Shown here in pieces: positions 39,359 to 48,257 of a stretch of DNA of 48,257 nucleotides. Within the stretch, counting starts at the first letter, position 1. Each line of letters opens with the position of its first letter. The stretch spans positions 1-48,257 of the forward strand of contig CBFHWY010000010.1 of assembly GCA_965659675.1 (NCBI GenBank), written 5' to 3'. Under the pieces are notes generated by a model that saw nothing but the letters and a program-made list of their open reading frames with translations, did no database searches and was not told the DNA's origin. The translations under genes were made by a program, and so were the position numbers. This DNA comes from CBFHWY01 sp965659675 (GTDB taxonomy: Bacteria; Bacteroidota; Bacteroidia; Flavobacteriales_G; Salibacteraceae).

Positions 39359-40600
39359 TTAATTCTCTGGTTTTTTTGACACTGGAATGAAAACCAATTC
39401 TCCCCATACTGATGGGTTTCTGTGAAACTCAGCGCCATTAGGGCTGTTCCACGTGGTCTGCCTGACACGTCCATTAAGGGTGCCATCATCAATAGCCAAT
39501 TCCATTGGGAGCGCCTTAAAAAGTTCGATCTGATCTACTTCTAATTCGTCCCATGAGACGGATACCTCAAATTGATAGCCACCAGCAATCACCTTCACAA
39601 AAGACTTGCTATTCAACTTGCGTTCAGCAGTAAACAGCCAGGTGCTACCATGTTGACCCGTAGATACTCCCATATGTCTGTCTACGCTCGATAACCTACC
39701 AAGCGCCAGGTCTTTTCTGGCTTGAGACCGGAAGGCGAATTCGACGGCATCGCCGTCCCAAATCATATCACCCTGATTTGCATTTTGTCCTGGATTCATA
39801 TCCTTAACTTCTCCTGCAAGGAACAAATGTGTTTCTGAGGCGGCGATCATCATCTCACCATTTTCAAGCTTTGCTCTCTGGCTATTTACCCAGACCTCTT
39901 CATCCAGTTCTCCATCAATATTGGGATTAAGGTCTTTTTCAAACCTTGCATTATACCGCCGATCAAATCCTCCAACCCTCTCGATGATCTTGATCTCATC
40001 AAAAAGAAATTCACCCGTTGCCTCCAACTGAATAATGAGCTGTTTTATGTTAGCGGGATTGGCTCCTTGCTCGGCCCAATTGAATTCGCTTAAGGGCAAT
40101 TCTATATGCGTCCAACCATTTTCAGACTTTTCGGGAACCACTGCAAGTTGGGTAAAGCCGAGCCAGGCTTGTTTGCCCGCATAATCTTCAAAAGCGAGAG
40201 CCACTGGCAGATTTCCAAAGTCTCCACTTTTAGGTTTCGCTTTCATGCTTAGCGCAACTGAATCAAAGACACTCTGCATATCTTTTGCCATCCAGCCATC
40301 CCAACCGAAGCCCATTCCGATCCAATCACAAGCTCCAATATCCTTGTTCCATTTTACCTCAAGAGCATAGGTTCCATAGGGCTTGCCTTCTTTAGTGAGG
40401 CTTGCCTCAAAACAAACAGGGTTTTCTTCACCCCAAAAATCATTGGTTAGCTCTTCATCAAATATGTGAACTGCATAAAATCCCTTTACATTTTCAGGAA
40501 CTGGAGTTACTGGAGGTGCTTCAAAGAGAGTTGCTTCCTTTGTTACCCCACAAGCTGCCAAACAGAGCAAACCAAAACATATTGGTATCAGGTTTCTCAT
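39359..40600 (-). CDS. Carbohydrate-binding surface lipoprotein (CBM9-like C-terminal domain)
   Basis: A 413-residue lipoprotein with lipobox LCLAAC (Cys17). Residues 40-215 resemble a galactose-binding-like jelly roll (VCFEASLTKEGKPYGTYALEVKW, later WTHIELPLSEFNWA and LFDEIKIIE), and residues 225-405 a DOMON/CBM9-like module (NPNIDGELDEEVWVNS, MIWDGDAVEFAF, RQTTWNSPNGAEFHRNPSVWGELVF). It has no catalytic motif. It probably holds glycan at the cell surface for the neighbouring hydrolases. The family call for each module is moderate; the binding role is inferred. Confidence 0.72.
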   Translation of the reverse strand: MRNLIPICFGLLCLAACGVTKEATLFEAPPVTPVPENVKGFYAVHIFDEELTNDFWGEENPVCFEASLTKEGKPYGTYALEVKWNKDIGACDWIGMGFGWDGWMAKDMQSVFDSVALSMKAKPKSGDFGNLPVALAFEDYAGKQAWLGFTQLAVVPEKSENGWTHIELPLSEFNWAEQGANPANIKQLIIQLEATGEFLFDEIKIIERVGGFDRRYNARFEKDLNPNIDGELDEEVWVNSQRAKLENGEMMIAASETHLFLAGEVKDMNPGQNANQGDMIWDGDAVEFAFRSQARKDLALGRLSSVDRHMGVSTGQHGSTWLFTAERKLNSKSFVKVIAGGYQFEVSVSWDELEVDQIELFKALPMELAIDDGTLNGRVRQTTWNSPNGAEFHRNPSVWGELVFIPVSKKPEN

Positions 40601-40602
40601 TT

Positions 40603-41610
40603 CTATGGGTTTAAGGGTTCTCCTTCCGTGAAGATCATATAGTCGAGAAAAGCCTGACTATATCCTGTTTGCGGGTCTGCTAAAAATAAGAGCTCCATTT
40701 CGAGGAGTTTATCTGGCTCGTGCAGGGTATTCCCGTTTGGATCTGCAGGCTCTCCATTTACAAGGTTTGTTAGGTCGGAGTATTTCACTGAGATATGTTG
40801 CCAACCGCTTTCAAAGTCCTGAAGCTCATAGGCATACTGATCTTCTTCGGCGCCATTAAAACTTCCATCGCCATTTTCGTCTTCGCTAAAGCGGAAGAGA
40901 ATGATTGCGTTTGTTATTTCATCTGGCACCCAGAGCATAAAATTAAAGTACACCTCTTCTGCGTTTGAACTCAATGGGAATGCATCGAGTCCATAGGCAT
41001 CTGCATCAATGTACAGCAGACCGATCAAGAAGTCCCAACTCACGGCACCACCCAGGTCATAATAGTATTGTCCTTCTGCAGCGATCGTGTCCTGAGAAAC
41101 ATTAAAACTCATGTCAGCTCCAGGTTGGATCAAAGGGTCGGGCCATTTAGGATTGATGTTTCCACTTTCAAAGTCGGCAACGACAAATCCCTCATTTATC
41201 TTGGTCGCGGTGATCTCTATGGTGTCATAAATATGAGTGGAGTTGTCCAAAATATGGAGGTCAACCAGACACTTCTCATCTCTGAACATTGGAAGCTTTG
41301 TAGTACTGCCATCCCAAATTGCATTACTCGCATCCATGGCTCTTGAGGATTGGCTAATAACTTTCTGCGCATTGGACTCCAGGCCTGTTATGGTAAGCTC
41401 CCAGGAAGCTAACTTGTTGAAAGCAGCAGTAAAAACGACGCTTTGATTGGTGAAGTCGACCTCCTTTCTTGATATTTCAAAATATTCTGTAAATTCAAAA
41501 TCAGCATACAGATCCAGGAGTTGCGGACCTTCAGGCTCATCAGCTCTTTCACAAGAGAATACGGTAGCTAGAAGACCTGCAATAATTGCTATGCTTAATA
41601 ATCTCTTCAT
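40603..41610 (-). CDS. Surface lipoprotein of unknown fold, probably glycan-binding
   Basis: A 335-residue lipoprotein: signal peptide with lipobox VFSC (Cys20), a first beta-rich domain including FTAAFNKLASWELTITGLES, then a second domain with VVADFESGNINPKWPDP and WQHISVKYSDL blocks, which resemble carbohydrate-binding jelly rolls. The layout with a first Ig-like module and a second binding module is that of surface glycan-binding proteins in polysaccharide utilisation loci. No enzyme motif is seen. It is 2 bp upstream of the CBM9-like gene, so both are probably expressed together. Confidence 0.68.
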   Translation of the reverse strand: MKRLLSIAIIAGLLATVFSCERADEPEGPQLLDLYADFEFTEYFEISRKEVDFTNQSVVFTAAFNKLASWELTITGLESNAQKVISQSSRAMDASNAIWDGSTTKLPMFRDEKCLVDLHILDNSTHIYDTIEITATKINEGFVVADFESGNINPKWPDPLIQPGADMSFNVSQDTIAAEGQYYYDLGGAVSWDFLIGLLYIDADAYGLDAFPLSSNAEEVYFNFMLWVPDEITNAIILFRFSEDENGDGSFNGAEEDQYAYELQDFESGWQHISVKYSDLTNLVNGEPADPNGNTLHEPDKLLEMELLFLADPQTGYSQAFLDYMIFTEGEPLNP

Positions 41611-41614
41611 GACC

Positions 41615-43324
41615 TTAGAATTTTAAGTTATATAATACCGCCACGCTATTCATTCCATTAGACGGTCTTGTGTTATTTCTGTGATCAGCCTGATAATCGT
41701 TCCATAGTATACTTAGGCTGGATTTCTTTGAGAATTCATAGCGAGCTCCGAAGATCACCAGGCTCTCGCTCATATCAACATCAAACCGGGTGTAGTTGAC
41801 GATCTCCTGATACTGATTTCTCACTGCCAGGTATTCATTTCCCACTGACTGAAGGTTTCTATAGCTTGCCATGAGGAATCCCTTCTTAATGAACTCCAGG
41901 TCGAGAGCGAAGTCCATTGAGTTGTTCTGAAGCTTGACCTGCTCAAACTCGAAACTACTATTGCGCTCTGTTTGCTCTGTCCACATCGAGGCAGATAACT
42001 TGATCTGCTTATCCCAATTACCCAGGAACTGGTTCACGTAAAGATTGGCTTTGATGCGGCCGTAGAGGTAGTTCTTTAATTCAGCCGTTCCCTGACCAAC
42101 CACTTCCGTGAGCATTCCTCCATTCAAGCCAATGTCCCATCGTTTCTTTTCGTCTTTTTGAGAAAGGTCTGCCACAAAGCCCTGTCGGTTCGGGGTGGCC
42201 TCACCGTAAGGCATCACATTACCATAAGAAGGGTTGTAGGCCCCTAAGCCCGTGTTGAGTGTTGTATTGTAAATAGAACCATCCCTAAGCAGATCCAAAA
42301 GCCCGATGCTTCTTACAAGACGTTCATTCCCATACCTGCCGTAAGATAGCGGAATGGAGTTGTAGTCGAGACGTCTGGTTTGAGCCCCCGGACTAAAGAA
42401 GTTTGGGCCAACATTCTTATATCGAATTTTTAGTTCCAAACCCAATGGTTTGTAACTAGCCCTTACCCCAAGATCGAGAAAATAGTCTTCGACAATGGGT
42501 GCGTTGGTATCGTTTCTTACGGTCATACTGGCGTTTCCCAGTTCTCCCATTAGGCCAAGAAGCATATCATCATTCTCATATTTTAAATCATAGGTCGCCG
42601 TCATCACCGGATTCACAAGTGCATTGCTATCCGTTGCTGTCCCCAACAGGTCGAACATGTTAACATAGTTGGCGCCAAGACTTAAGTACTTACTCTGAAC
42701 AAGTGTAATGTTTCCGCCTCCATAAAGCCGCTCATTCAAAGTGGTGAAGTTTGAAGGGTTTTGTCTGCTGATAAAGCCGTTAAACTGAATTTCAGAAATA
42801 TATTTTTTGAATTCCAAACCGAAGTCTATAGCCGCCCCTTGTTGTCTCCATGAATTTTGAAAGTCATAAAAAAGGTCGTAGTCCAGTATTTCCTGGTAGA
42901 TGTCGGTATAATCAAGCATGGCGTAATCAAGGTCATGCTCTGGGTTTCTTAGGGTGTATGGAGTCAATTTATAGTTAATGTCTCCGATCTGATAGCGAAT
43001 GGAGTTAGCAATGATTCCTTTCAAATAGAGCTGCCTTACATCAAATGTCACCCCACCAGACCAAAATCCACCATAGTCGTTTCTCACCCTCACCATACCA
43101 TGAATGAATGTGTTCTTGTTCGGTTGAATGTTTGCTGCCAGGTCGACCAGCGTATGACCTGAGTTCTCCCTTGCTGGAGAGACCGTATCGCCCGCCGACC
43201 TGAATTGATCGAAGAACAGGACATTTCTCGCCTGACCTGAGAGCCAGATGCGCTTTCCCTTTTGTTGGGCGAAAGCTGATTGCAGAGCTATGGTCGCTAT
43301 GATGCAAATGATTAGTTTCTTCAT
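41615..43324 (-). CDS. Outer-membrane beta-barrel protein (porin-like), cluster gene 2
   Basis: A 569-residue protein with a signal peptide (MKKLIICIIATIALQSAFAQ) and a C-terminal strand NSVAVLYNLKF ending in Phe. The body is a run of amphipathic beta strands with aromatic girdle residues and Asn/Asp-rich turns. There is no TonB box or plug, so it is not SusC. It may form a pore or hold glycans at the surface for the cluster. It begins one base inside the stop of the other barrel gene, showing coupling. I know no named family for it. Confidence 0.72.
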   Translation of the reverse strand: MKKLIICIIATIALQSAFAQQKGKRIWLSGQARNVLFFDQFRSAGDTVSPARENSGHTLVDLAANIQPNKNTFIHGMVRVRNDYGGFWSGGVTFDVRQLYLKGIIANSIRYQIGDINYKLTPYTLRNPEHDLDYAMLDYTDIYQEILDYDLFYDFQNSWRQQGAAIDFGLEFKKYISEIQFNGFISRQNPSNFTTLNERLYGGGNITLVQSKYLSLGANYVNMFDLLGTATDSNALVNPVMTATYDLKYENDDMLLGLMGELGNASMTVRNDTNAPIVEDYFLDLGVRASYKPLGLELKIRYKNVGPNFFSPGAQTRRLDYNSIPLSYGRYGNERLVRSIGLLDLLRDGSIYNTTLNTGLGAYNPSYGNVMPYGEATPNRQGFVADLSQKDEKKRWDIGLNGGMLTEVVGQGTAELKNYLYGRIKANLYVNQFLGNWDKQIKLSASMWTEQTERNSSFEFEQVKLQNNSMDFALDLEFIKKGFLMASYRNLQSVGNEYLAVRNQYQEIVNYTRFDVDMSESLVIFGARYEFSKKSSLSILWNDYQADHRNNTRPSNGMNSVAVLYNLKF

Positions 43325-45306
43325 CAGAATGCTACTTTGATTTCTAAAATGGTTTCCTGGCCGGCGAATTGATCTTTTACAAAACTTCTGTCTTCAAAAG
43401 AGAAGAAACGGTGTCTCAAATAGAGTCCGGCATTCCTTCCCAAGTCGTAATCAAAACCAAATCCAATTCCTCTTCCTTCCTGGTTCCTTGGTCTTCCTGT
43501 TTCTATGGAGAGTTCGGTATCATAGTTACCAAGAATTCGTTCGTAACCCAGATATCCAGACACGATCAGTCTTCTCCAAACCTGATAATAAAGCTCAAGT
43601 TCATTGCTATAATGCCTTAAAAATGCCTCCTCAGTAAATACTACCCTTGGGGATAGTCTTTCCTGTACTGATTGATACCTACACAATAGATTCACATATA
43701 AAAGTCGATGGAAAAGGCTGGTCTTATATTTAGCCTGAACCTCAATTGTGTTAAAGCGCTTCAGACTGGTTGGGATTCCCAAACTATCGTTGGTCAGACT
43801 CATGGTCTCAAAACTATCTCTGAAGATATCTGATTGGCGTCCGTAAGGACCGACGCCAGTGGGGAATGTCCATCTCCAAAACCTCGATCTCGTCAACTGA
43901 TTTACCGGATGATTGAAGGTGATCAGGTTATTGAATGCCTGCATTTCCGAAGCAATTCCATTGGCCAAACTCAATTTTAGATCATTGATTTCGTACTCGA
44001 GGTTGATATTCACTCCCTGGCGATTATTGGTCATTAATCCAATTGGGACCAGTGGACTTGCAAATGGTTGAAGAATGGCAGAGCTTCCGATGCTACCAGC
44101 AGGAATATCATTGGCCGAAGCTTCTTCAATTGCTGTATTCCAGTAGATGGCATTGTTGTTTACTATCCCTGGACTCACGCGATAGAGCTGCAATTCGGCA
44201 GGTATTCTTTTTGTAACAAATGGAAATCTGAGTTTAAGATTGATCGCCTCGGCCCAATCAAGATCATGTACTGGGCTAAAATATTGTCCAGCACCCACTT
44301 CTGCGTCAAAGCCCCAATCCCCTTTCATGTATTGCATCTGACCCGTTAAAATGTTGAATCCAGCGACTCCACGTCCCAGGCTATCAAGAAAAACTCTGTT
44401 ATTTAAGGAGTTCAAGCTCGTTTTTAATCCGCCAAAATTTCTGGAAAGCTTACCACCATATGATGTGTTTGGGCTAGGGTCGAAGCCCCCATTTAATTCT
44501 GTTTTACCCACAATGGCTAAAAGGGAAAAATCTCCGGGTAAGTCATTTGCTCGAATAGTTAGACCCTGAAAAGCACGCTCACCCCATCTGGTATCCTGAT
44601 TGATATTTCCCTGAGCGTAAAAGGTCTCGTAGCGATCGTCGATGGTTGAGGTAACCGGATCCCATGGGTTCCTCTCAAATAACATGAATCGATTGTACCC
44701 CCTGAATGAGGCCAATGTGAGGTCTGAAATACTCAGCCATTGAGTTCCTCCAAGCGTAAATCCGAAGTTTCCTTGATCCGTACTAATCGCACCGGTAGTG
44801 CTGATTCCCAGAAGTAAGCCCATAGACTGACCGGGTTTTGATGTTGCGATGATCGGATTGAAGATATTTGGCCTTTGTCCAGTAGGAATCTTTGCACCAT
44901 ACGCCGGACGTACATTTCCTTCCAAAAATTGAAAGGCGTAAAGGTCGAATGTCCAAAATGCGTTCCGGGCAGGACGCCCAGAAAAGTTCATGGTCATGTT
45001 GGGAAGCTGGCTATCGTCACCAATAAAGAGTGTCCGGGGTCGCTGAATCTCCTGACTTGCCTCATTGAGCAAGTATAGGGTTGACATATTCAAATAGGTC
45101 CCAAAAAATCGATATTCACCAGAAACATTGAATTTGTAAAGGCCATCGGGAGCGCTTTTAGGGAAAGCACCCACTTTTGAGACCGATTCGAGTTTCCTGG
45201 TGTAGTCTTCCACTGGCTCTTCCTGCGCATGGATCTCTGCAATTGACATGATCCAAGTCAAAAGGACTATTGCAGCACTAATGAAGATTATGCGAATACG
45301 ATCCAT
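43324..45306 (-). CDS. Outer-membrane beta-barrel protein (porin-like), cluster gene 1
   Basis: A 660-residue protein with an N-terminal signal (MDRIRIIFISAAIVLLTWIMSIAEIHAQ), a short N-terminal segment (DYTRKLESVSKVGAFPKSAPDG), and a long barrel-like body of alternating strands (GKLSRNFGGLKTSLNSLNNRVFL and others) to a final strand QETILEIKVAF ending in Phe. Like its neighbour it lacks TonB features. The start overlaps the symporter gene by 19 bp. I infer a pair of outer-membrane proteins working with the surface lipoproteins, in place of a SusC/SusD complex in this window. Confidence 0.72.
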   Translation of the reverse strand: MDRIRIIFISAAIVLLTWIMSIAEIHAQEEPVEDYTRKLESVSKVGAFPKSAPDGLYKFNVSGEYRFFGTYLNMSTLYLLNEASQEIQRPRTLFIGDDSQLPNMTMNFSGRPARNAFWTFDLYAFQFLEGNVRPAYGAKIPTGQRPNIFNPIIATSKPGQSMGLLLGISTTGAISTDQGNFGFTLGGTQWLSISDLTLASFRGYNRFMLFERNPWDPVTSTIDDRYETFYAQGNINQDTRWGERAFQGLTIRANDLPGDFSLLAIVGKTELNGGFDPSPNTSYGGKLSRNFGGLKTSLNSLNNRVFLDSLGRGVAGFNILTGQMQYMKGDWGFDAEVGAGQYFSPVHDLDWAEAINLKLRFPFVTKRIPAELQLYRVSPGIVNNNAIYWNTAIEEASANDIPAGSIGSSAILQPFASPLVPIGLMTNNRQGVNINLEYEINDLKLSLANGIASEMQAFNNLITFNHPVNQLTRSRFWRWTFPTGVGPYGRQSDIFRDSFETMSLTNDSLGIPTSLKRFNTIEVQAKYKTSLFHRLLYVNLLCRYQSVQERLSPRVVFTEEAFLRHYSNELELYYQVWRRLIVSGYLGYERILGNYDTELSIETGRPRNQEGRGIGFGFDYDLGRNAGLYLRHRFFSFEDRSFVKDQFAGQETILEIKVAF

Positions 45307-46934
45307 ATGATGAAGATGAGGGTTAGTACCACCCCGCTTAACAGCAGGTTAATTTTTTGACCCTGGAGCTGCAATGCCCCTGGGGAAATGACCAGTTGAT
45401 CGATCTCTTTGTTGTTGGAAGTATGATTCATAGATCCAAACCACAATACCAATGAGCAAATCGCGAACAGTACCAAGGCAAAGTGGAGAAAATTGATATC
45501 TGAATAATAGTGCAGTGGACCTGTTAGGCTCGCTTTGTTCAATTCAAGAATTAGGCGCAATACACCTAGAACAAGTCCAGTGATCAGGGCCCATTTTGCA
45601 CCGCGTTCATTGACCTTTTTTGTGAACACACCAATAAGGAACAAAGCCGCAACTGGCGGAGAAATATATGCTTGAATGCTCTGCAGCTTTTGAAAGAGTC
45701 CGCCTTCAATAAGCCGCATAAATGGAATCCATGCAAGACCAAGACCGATAAGAAGCACGGTGGATCCCTGACCAATTCTCACCAGAACTGAGTCGCTAGA
45801 ATTTGGATACCATTTTTTGTAGATGTCGAGTGTAATGAGTGTTGAGCACGAATTAAAGACGGATGATAATGAACTCATTAAAGCCGCAATAAGGCCAGCA
45901 ACGACCAAACCCTTTAATCCCGATGGTAAGAGTGCCATGGTTAGCATAGGCAAGGCGGCATCGTACTCTGGTTTTCCATTGATCACTGGAAACTCAAAGT
46001 TGGCACCCGGGCTGCTAACTAAAGCAAAAGCGAGCACTCCGGGTAAAACGAAAATAAAGATCGGTAAGAGCTTAAGGAAGCTGGCAAAAATGGTCCCCTG
46101 TCTTGCATGGTTCAGGTTTTTTGCCGCCAACACTCTCTGAACAATAAACTGATCGGTACACCAGTACCAGACTCCAAGAATGGGCGCGCCAAATATGATT
46201 CCGGTCCAGGGGAAATCAGGATCACTAGCTGGTCTCCATAAGCTTAGGTGACTATTGGTGGTGAGTGCCTTCACTTGCTCCCAGCCTCCGAGTTCACTTA
46301 GGGCAAAATAAGTGAGCGCAACGCTTCCGAGGAAAAGCACGATGAGTTGCATGAAATCAGTGTAAACCACGGCTTTCAAACCGCCAAAAAGGGTGTAAAC
46401 TCCAGTTATGAGCACAACAATTATCGATCCTGTCCAAAAGTCTATACCCAATAAAGTGGTAAAAATGATTCCTCCGGCAGCTATCGTAACGGAGATCTTG
46501 GTAAGAATGTAGCCGGCAATGGATATATATGAAAGGTAAGATCTCGACCAGGAGCTATACCTTCTTTCGAGAAATTCCGGCATGGTAAATACCCCCGACC
46601 TGAGGTAGAATGGCACAAAGAGCCAGCCTAACAACATCAGCGCAAATGCCGCCAAAAGCTCAAATTGTGCGGCAGCAAAATCGCCAGAAGCACCTGCCCC
46701 AGCAAGTCCTACAAGATGCTCAGTTCCAATGTTAGACGCAAAAAGTGAGGCTCCGATCACCAACCACGACAAATTCTTTCCTCCCAAAAAGTAAGCAGCA
46801 ACCTTTCCGCTTTTTCCCTGGTCGCTCTTTCTTTCCACCAAGGTGATATAGAGAACGATCACGAATAGGATCACGAAATAGATCGCGACCACTGAATAAT
46901 CTAATATGTCAAGCTTGTTTTCCAAACTGATCAA
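45288..46934 (-). CDS. Sodium:solute symporter (SGLT-like, SSS family)
   Basis: A 548-residue inner-membrane transporter with about 13-14 helices. The first helices contain AAYFLGGKNLSWLVIGASLFASNIGTEHLVGLAG, the classic SSS/SGLT segment, followed by the TMPEFLERRY motif, and the middle has WYWCTDQFIVQRVLAAKNLNHARQG. It probably imports glucose or an oligosaccharide product with sodium. Its start overlaps the end of the hydrolase gene by four bases and its end overlaps the outer-membrane gene by 19 bp. Confidence 0.93.
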   Translation of the reverse strand: MISLENKLDILDYSVVAIYFVILFVIVLYITLVERKSDQGKSGKVAAYFLGGKNLSWLVIGASLFASNIGTEHLVGLAGAGASGDFAAAQFELLAAFALMLLGWLFVPFYLRSGVFTMPEFLERRYSSWSRSYLSYISIAGYILTKISVTIAAGGIIFTTLLGIDFWTGSIIVVLITGVYTLFGGLKAVVYTDFMQLIVLFLGSVALTYFALSELGGWEQVKALTTNSHLSLWRPASDPDFPWTGIIFGAPILGVWYWCTDQFIVQRVLAAKNLNHARQGTIFASFLKLLPIFIFVLPGVLAFALVSSPGANFEFPVINGKPEYDAALPMLTMALLPSGLKGLVVAGLIAALMSSLSSVFNSCSTLITLDIYKKWYPNSSDSVLVRIGQGSTVLLIGLGLAWIPFMRLIEGGLFQKLQSIQAYISPPVAALFLIGVFTKKVNERGAKWALITGLVLGVLRLILELNKASLTGPLHYYSDINFLHFALVLFAICSLVLWFGSMNHTSNNKEIDQLVISPGALQLQGQKINLLLSGVVLTLIFIIWIVFA

Positions 46935-48257
46935 TCATAGCTAGGCTTTAGTTCACGTTGTTTCATTTTCACAAAACTCCCTGAATCGCCATCGTTTGGC
47001 AACACATAAAATGGAATATTGGCGTATGCCACCTTTTTCTCCTTGTTCTTGGCATATAAGAACAATCGGTAGGAGCCTTCCCTTTTCGGAGCTTTGACCT
47101 CCGCAGTGTTTCCCCTGGCTTTTTTGATCAGGGTATAGAGTGCTTCGGGTTCCGACTCAGCATCACCACCAGCCTTTATATAATCGCTCTCCGGAACTAC
47201 CTCCCAGATGTAATCCAATTTCTGCCCGAAACTCTCTACGAAGGCTTTTGCATCATAGGTTTTTCCTGCTTTCAGGTAAACGCTTTCTTTTCTGGTTTTT
47301 TCATCCAATAACAAACTGTCCATTCTTGGGGCTTTGTTTTTAGGTGACTCCCCCTGCCAGACGCGATATACTGCATCAAATGTCTCGGTGCGCTCTCCGT
47401 CTTTGGTGAAGATCCCATACCAGGTTGAAGTTGTTTCCTGCTTTTGTCCCCATAAAAAGACATAAGAGCCGATACAACTTCCTTTATACTCCTTGATGTA
47501 TTTGGTAAACCTCTCTGTGTAAACCTCCGCTTTTTCTTTGCTACTCTGCTCAATTGGGACACCCCACTTTGTTTTTTCTACTTCCCAGTGTCCTGTTGGG
47601 CCCCACTCAGTGATCATCCATGGACCGGTCCAGCCATTCTTATTGATAATGTCTGGAACCTTGTTGATCTCTCCATAGGTATTGACCGACAGAATATCGA
47701 TATCTGGGGCTCGCTCCCTGATCAAACTGATCTCGGATGAGTCGATTCCTGCTGTTACGGTTGTTGTAGGATGATTTGGGTCAACTTCATGGATCATTTT
47801 GGCAATGTCCTGAATAGCGTACCATACTTTGGTGTTCGAGTAGAAAAGGTCCACCTCATTTCCAATTCCCCATAAAAGAACAGCAGGGTGGTCTTTGTAC
47901 TTCCTGACGATTTTCGTGAATCGTTCCAGTTGAGCGGCAACAGCTTGCTCATCGTTGTAATCAAAGCCATGACGCTCATGACCGACCCAGAGTCCAAACA
48001 TGACCGTAAGGCCTTTTGCATGAGCTTTATCCAAGATCTTTCCTGCTTCAGAGGCACTCCAGGTCCTTATTGAATTTCCTCCAGCCTCGATGACTTGATC
48101 CAAATACTCACTCCCTCCAGCACCTTTTATGTAGTAAGGCTCTCCACCTCTGGTCAGGCTGTAACCATTCTCAGTCTGAATCACCTTCACTGGGACTACC
48201 TGTGCCATCAGAAAACCACAGTGAAGCCAGCCGGCTATGAGCAGGACCAATATTTTC
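46931..48257 (-). CDS. Clan GH-A glycoside hydrolase (TIM barrel), 5' end outside window
   Basis: A TIM-barrel hydrolase open to the right edge, so the true start is not seen. The TTG at 48250 is within a signal peptide (KILVLLIAGWLHCGFLMAQ) and should not be taken as the start. The acid/base is the Glu of WGIGNEVDLF and the nucleophile the Glu of MITEWGPTGHWE, the NE and late-Glu pattern of clan GH-A (GH5/GH2-like). The C-terminal about 150 residues form a separate module (AFVESFGQKLDYIWEVVPES) unlike a catalytic domain, perhaps Ig-like. It is the first visible gene of the leftward cluster, four-base overlap with the symporter. The family is not decided between GH2-TIM and GH5. Confidence 0.82.
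   Translation of the reverse strand, partial: KILVLLIAGWLHCGFLMAQVVPVKVIQTENGYSLTRGGEPYYIKGAGGSEYLDQVIEAGGNSIRTWSASEAGKILDKAHAKGLTVMFGLWVGHERHGFDYNDEQAVAAQLERFTKIVRKYKDHPAVLLWGIGNEVDLFYSNTKVWYAIQDIAKMIHEVDPNHPTTTVTAGIDSSEISLIRERAPDIDILSVNTYGEINKVPDIINKNGWTGPWMITEWGPTGHWEVEKTKWGVPIEQSSKEKAEVYTERFTKYIKEYKGSCIGSYVFLWGQKQETTSTWYGIFTKDGERTETFDAVYRVWQGESPKNKAPRMDSLLLDEKTRKESVYLKAGKTYDAKAFVESFGQKLDYIWEVVPESDYIKAGGDAESEPEALYTLIKKARGNTAEVKAPKREGSYRLFLYAKNKEKKVAYANIPFYVLPNDGDSGSFVKMKQRELKPSYD

Noticed and set aside
48248..48250. TTG as start of the clan GH-A hydrolase
   Set aside because: The frame continues upstream to the window edge inside a signal peptide; the true start is outside.

Overview
The window is a chromosomal segment from a marine-type member of the Bacteroidota, most likely order Flavobacteriales. 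Supporting signs are the DUF6341/DUF6427 pair, DUF2480 beside SUF-type genes, an ATP synthase operon without atpD/atpC, a large a subunit with a cleaved N-terminal extension, a Nudix-type sugar regulator, and repeated TAnnTTTG -7 promoter elements at several gene starts. There is no sign of phage, plasmid, insertion sequence or CRISPR. Genes are tightly packed, and four convergent pairs overlap by exactly the four bases CTAA or CTAG at their stop codons.

Layout, left part (1-15 kb): a cut-off gene end, a polysaccharide deacetylase, a radical SAM/SPASM protein, a secreted thioredoxin-fold protein, purD, the DUF6341/DUF6427 membrane pair, purQ, exonuclease III, a 1157-residue secreted outer-membrane protein of unknown role, a membrane-anchored coiled-coil protein, comF, and a leftward run sufE - MIP18-like - DUF2480 - M14 peptidase.

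Centre (15-23 kb): the leftward operon atpB-E-F-H-A-G. A terminator-like hairpin lies between atpE and atpF, and the 3' end of atpG is tandemly duplicated. Rightward are a short tatA (56 codons) and gatA, then a PfkB-type kinase on the other strand. A tRNA-Asn(GTT) with a strong terminator follows, next to degenerate repeats.

23.5-29.3 kb holds the most interesting unit: five tightly coupled genes coding a BtaA-like (DUF3419) aminocarboxypropyl transferase, a UbiA-superfamily membrane transferase, a PEP-synthase/rifampin-phosphotransferase-like kinase, a GNAT-like protein and a CTP-dependent polyprenol-kinase-like membrane protein. Together they look like an uncharacterised lipid or isoprenoid-conjugate pathway.

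30-36.3 kb is a sugar catabolism block: a Nudix-fold regulator diverges from pfkA - gapN - GlcNAc-kinase-like - methylglyoxal-synthase-like, followed by a sugar porter. Two perfect inverted repeats flank the pfkA -7 element, and another lies before the porter. 36.3-48.3 kb is a leftward eight-gene polysaccharide utilisation cluster (clan GH-A hydrolase cut by the window edge, SSS symporter, two outer-membrane barrels, two surface lipoproteins, GH3, GH16-like lipoprotein). No SusC/SusD pair is inside the window. Substrate specificity is inferred only as beta-glucan-like.
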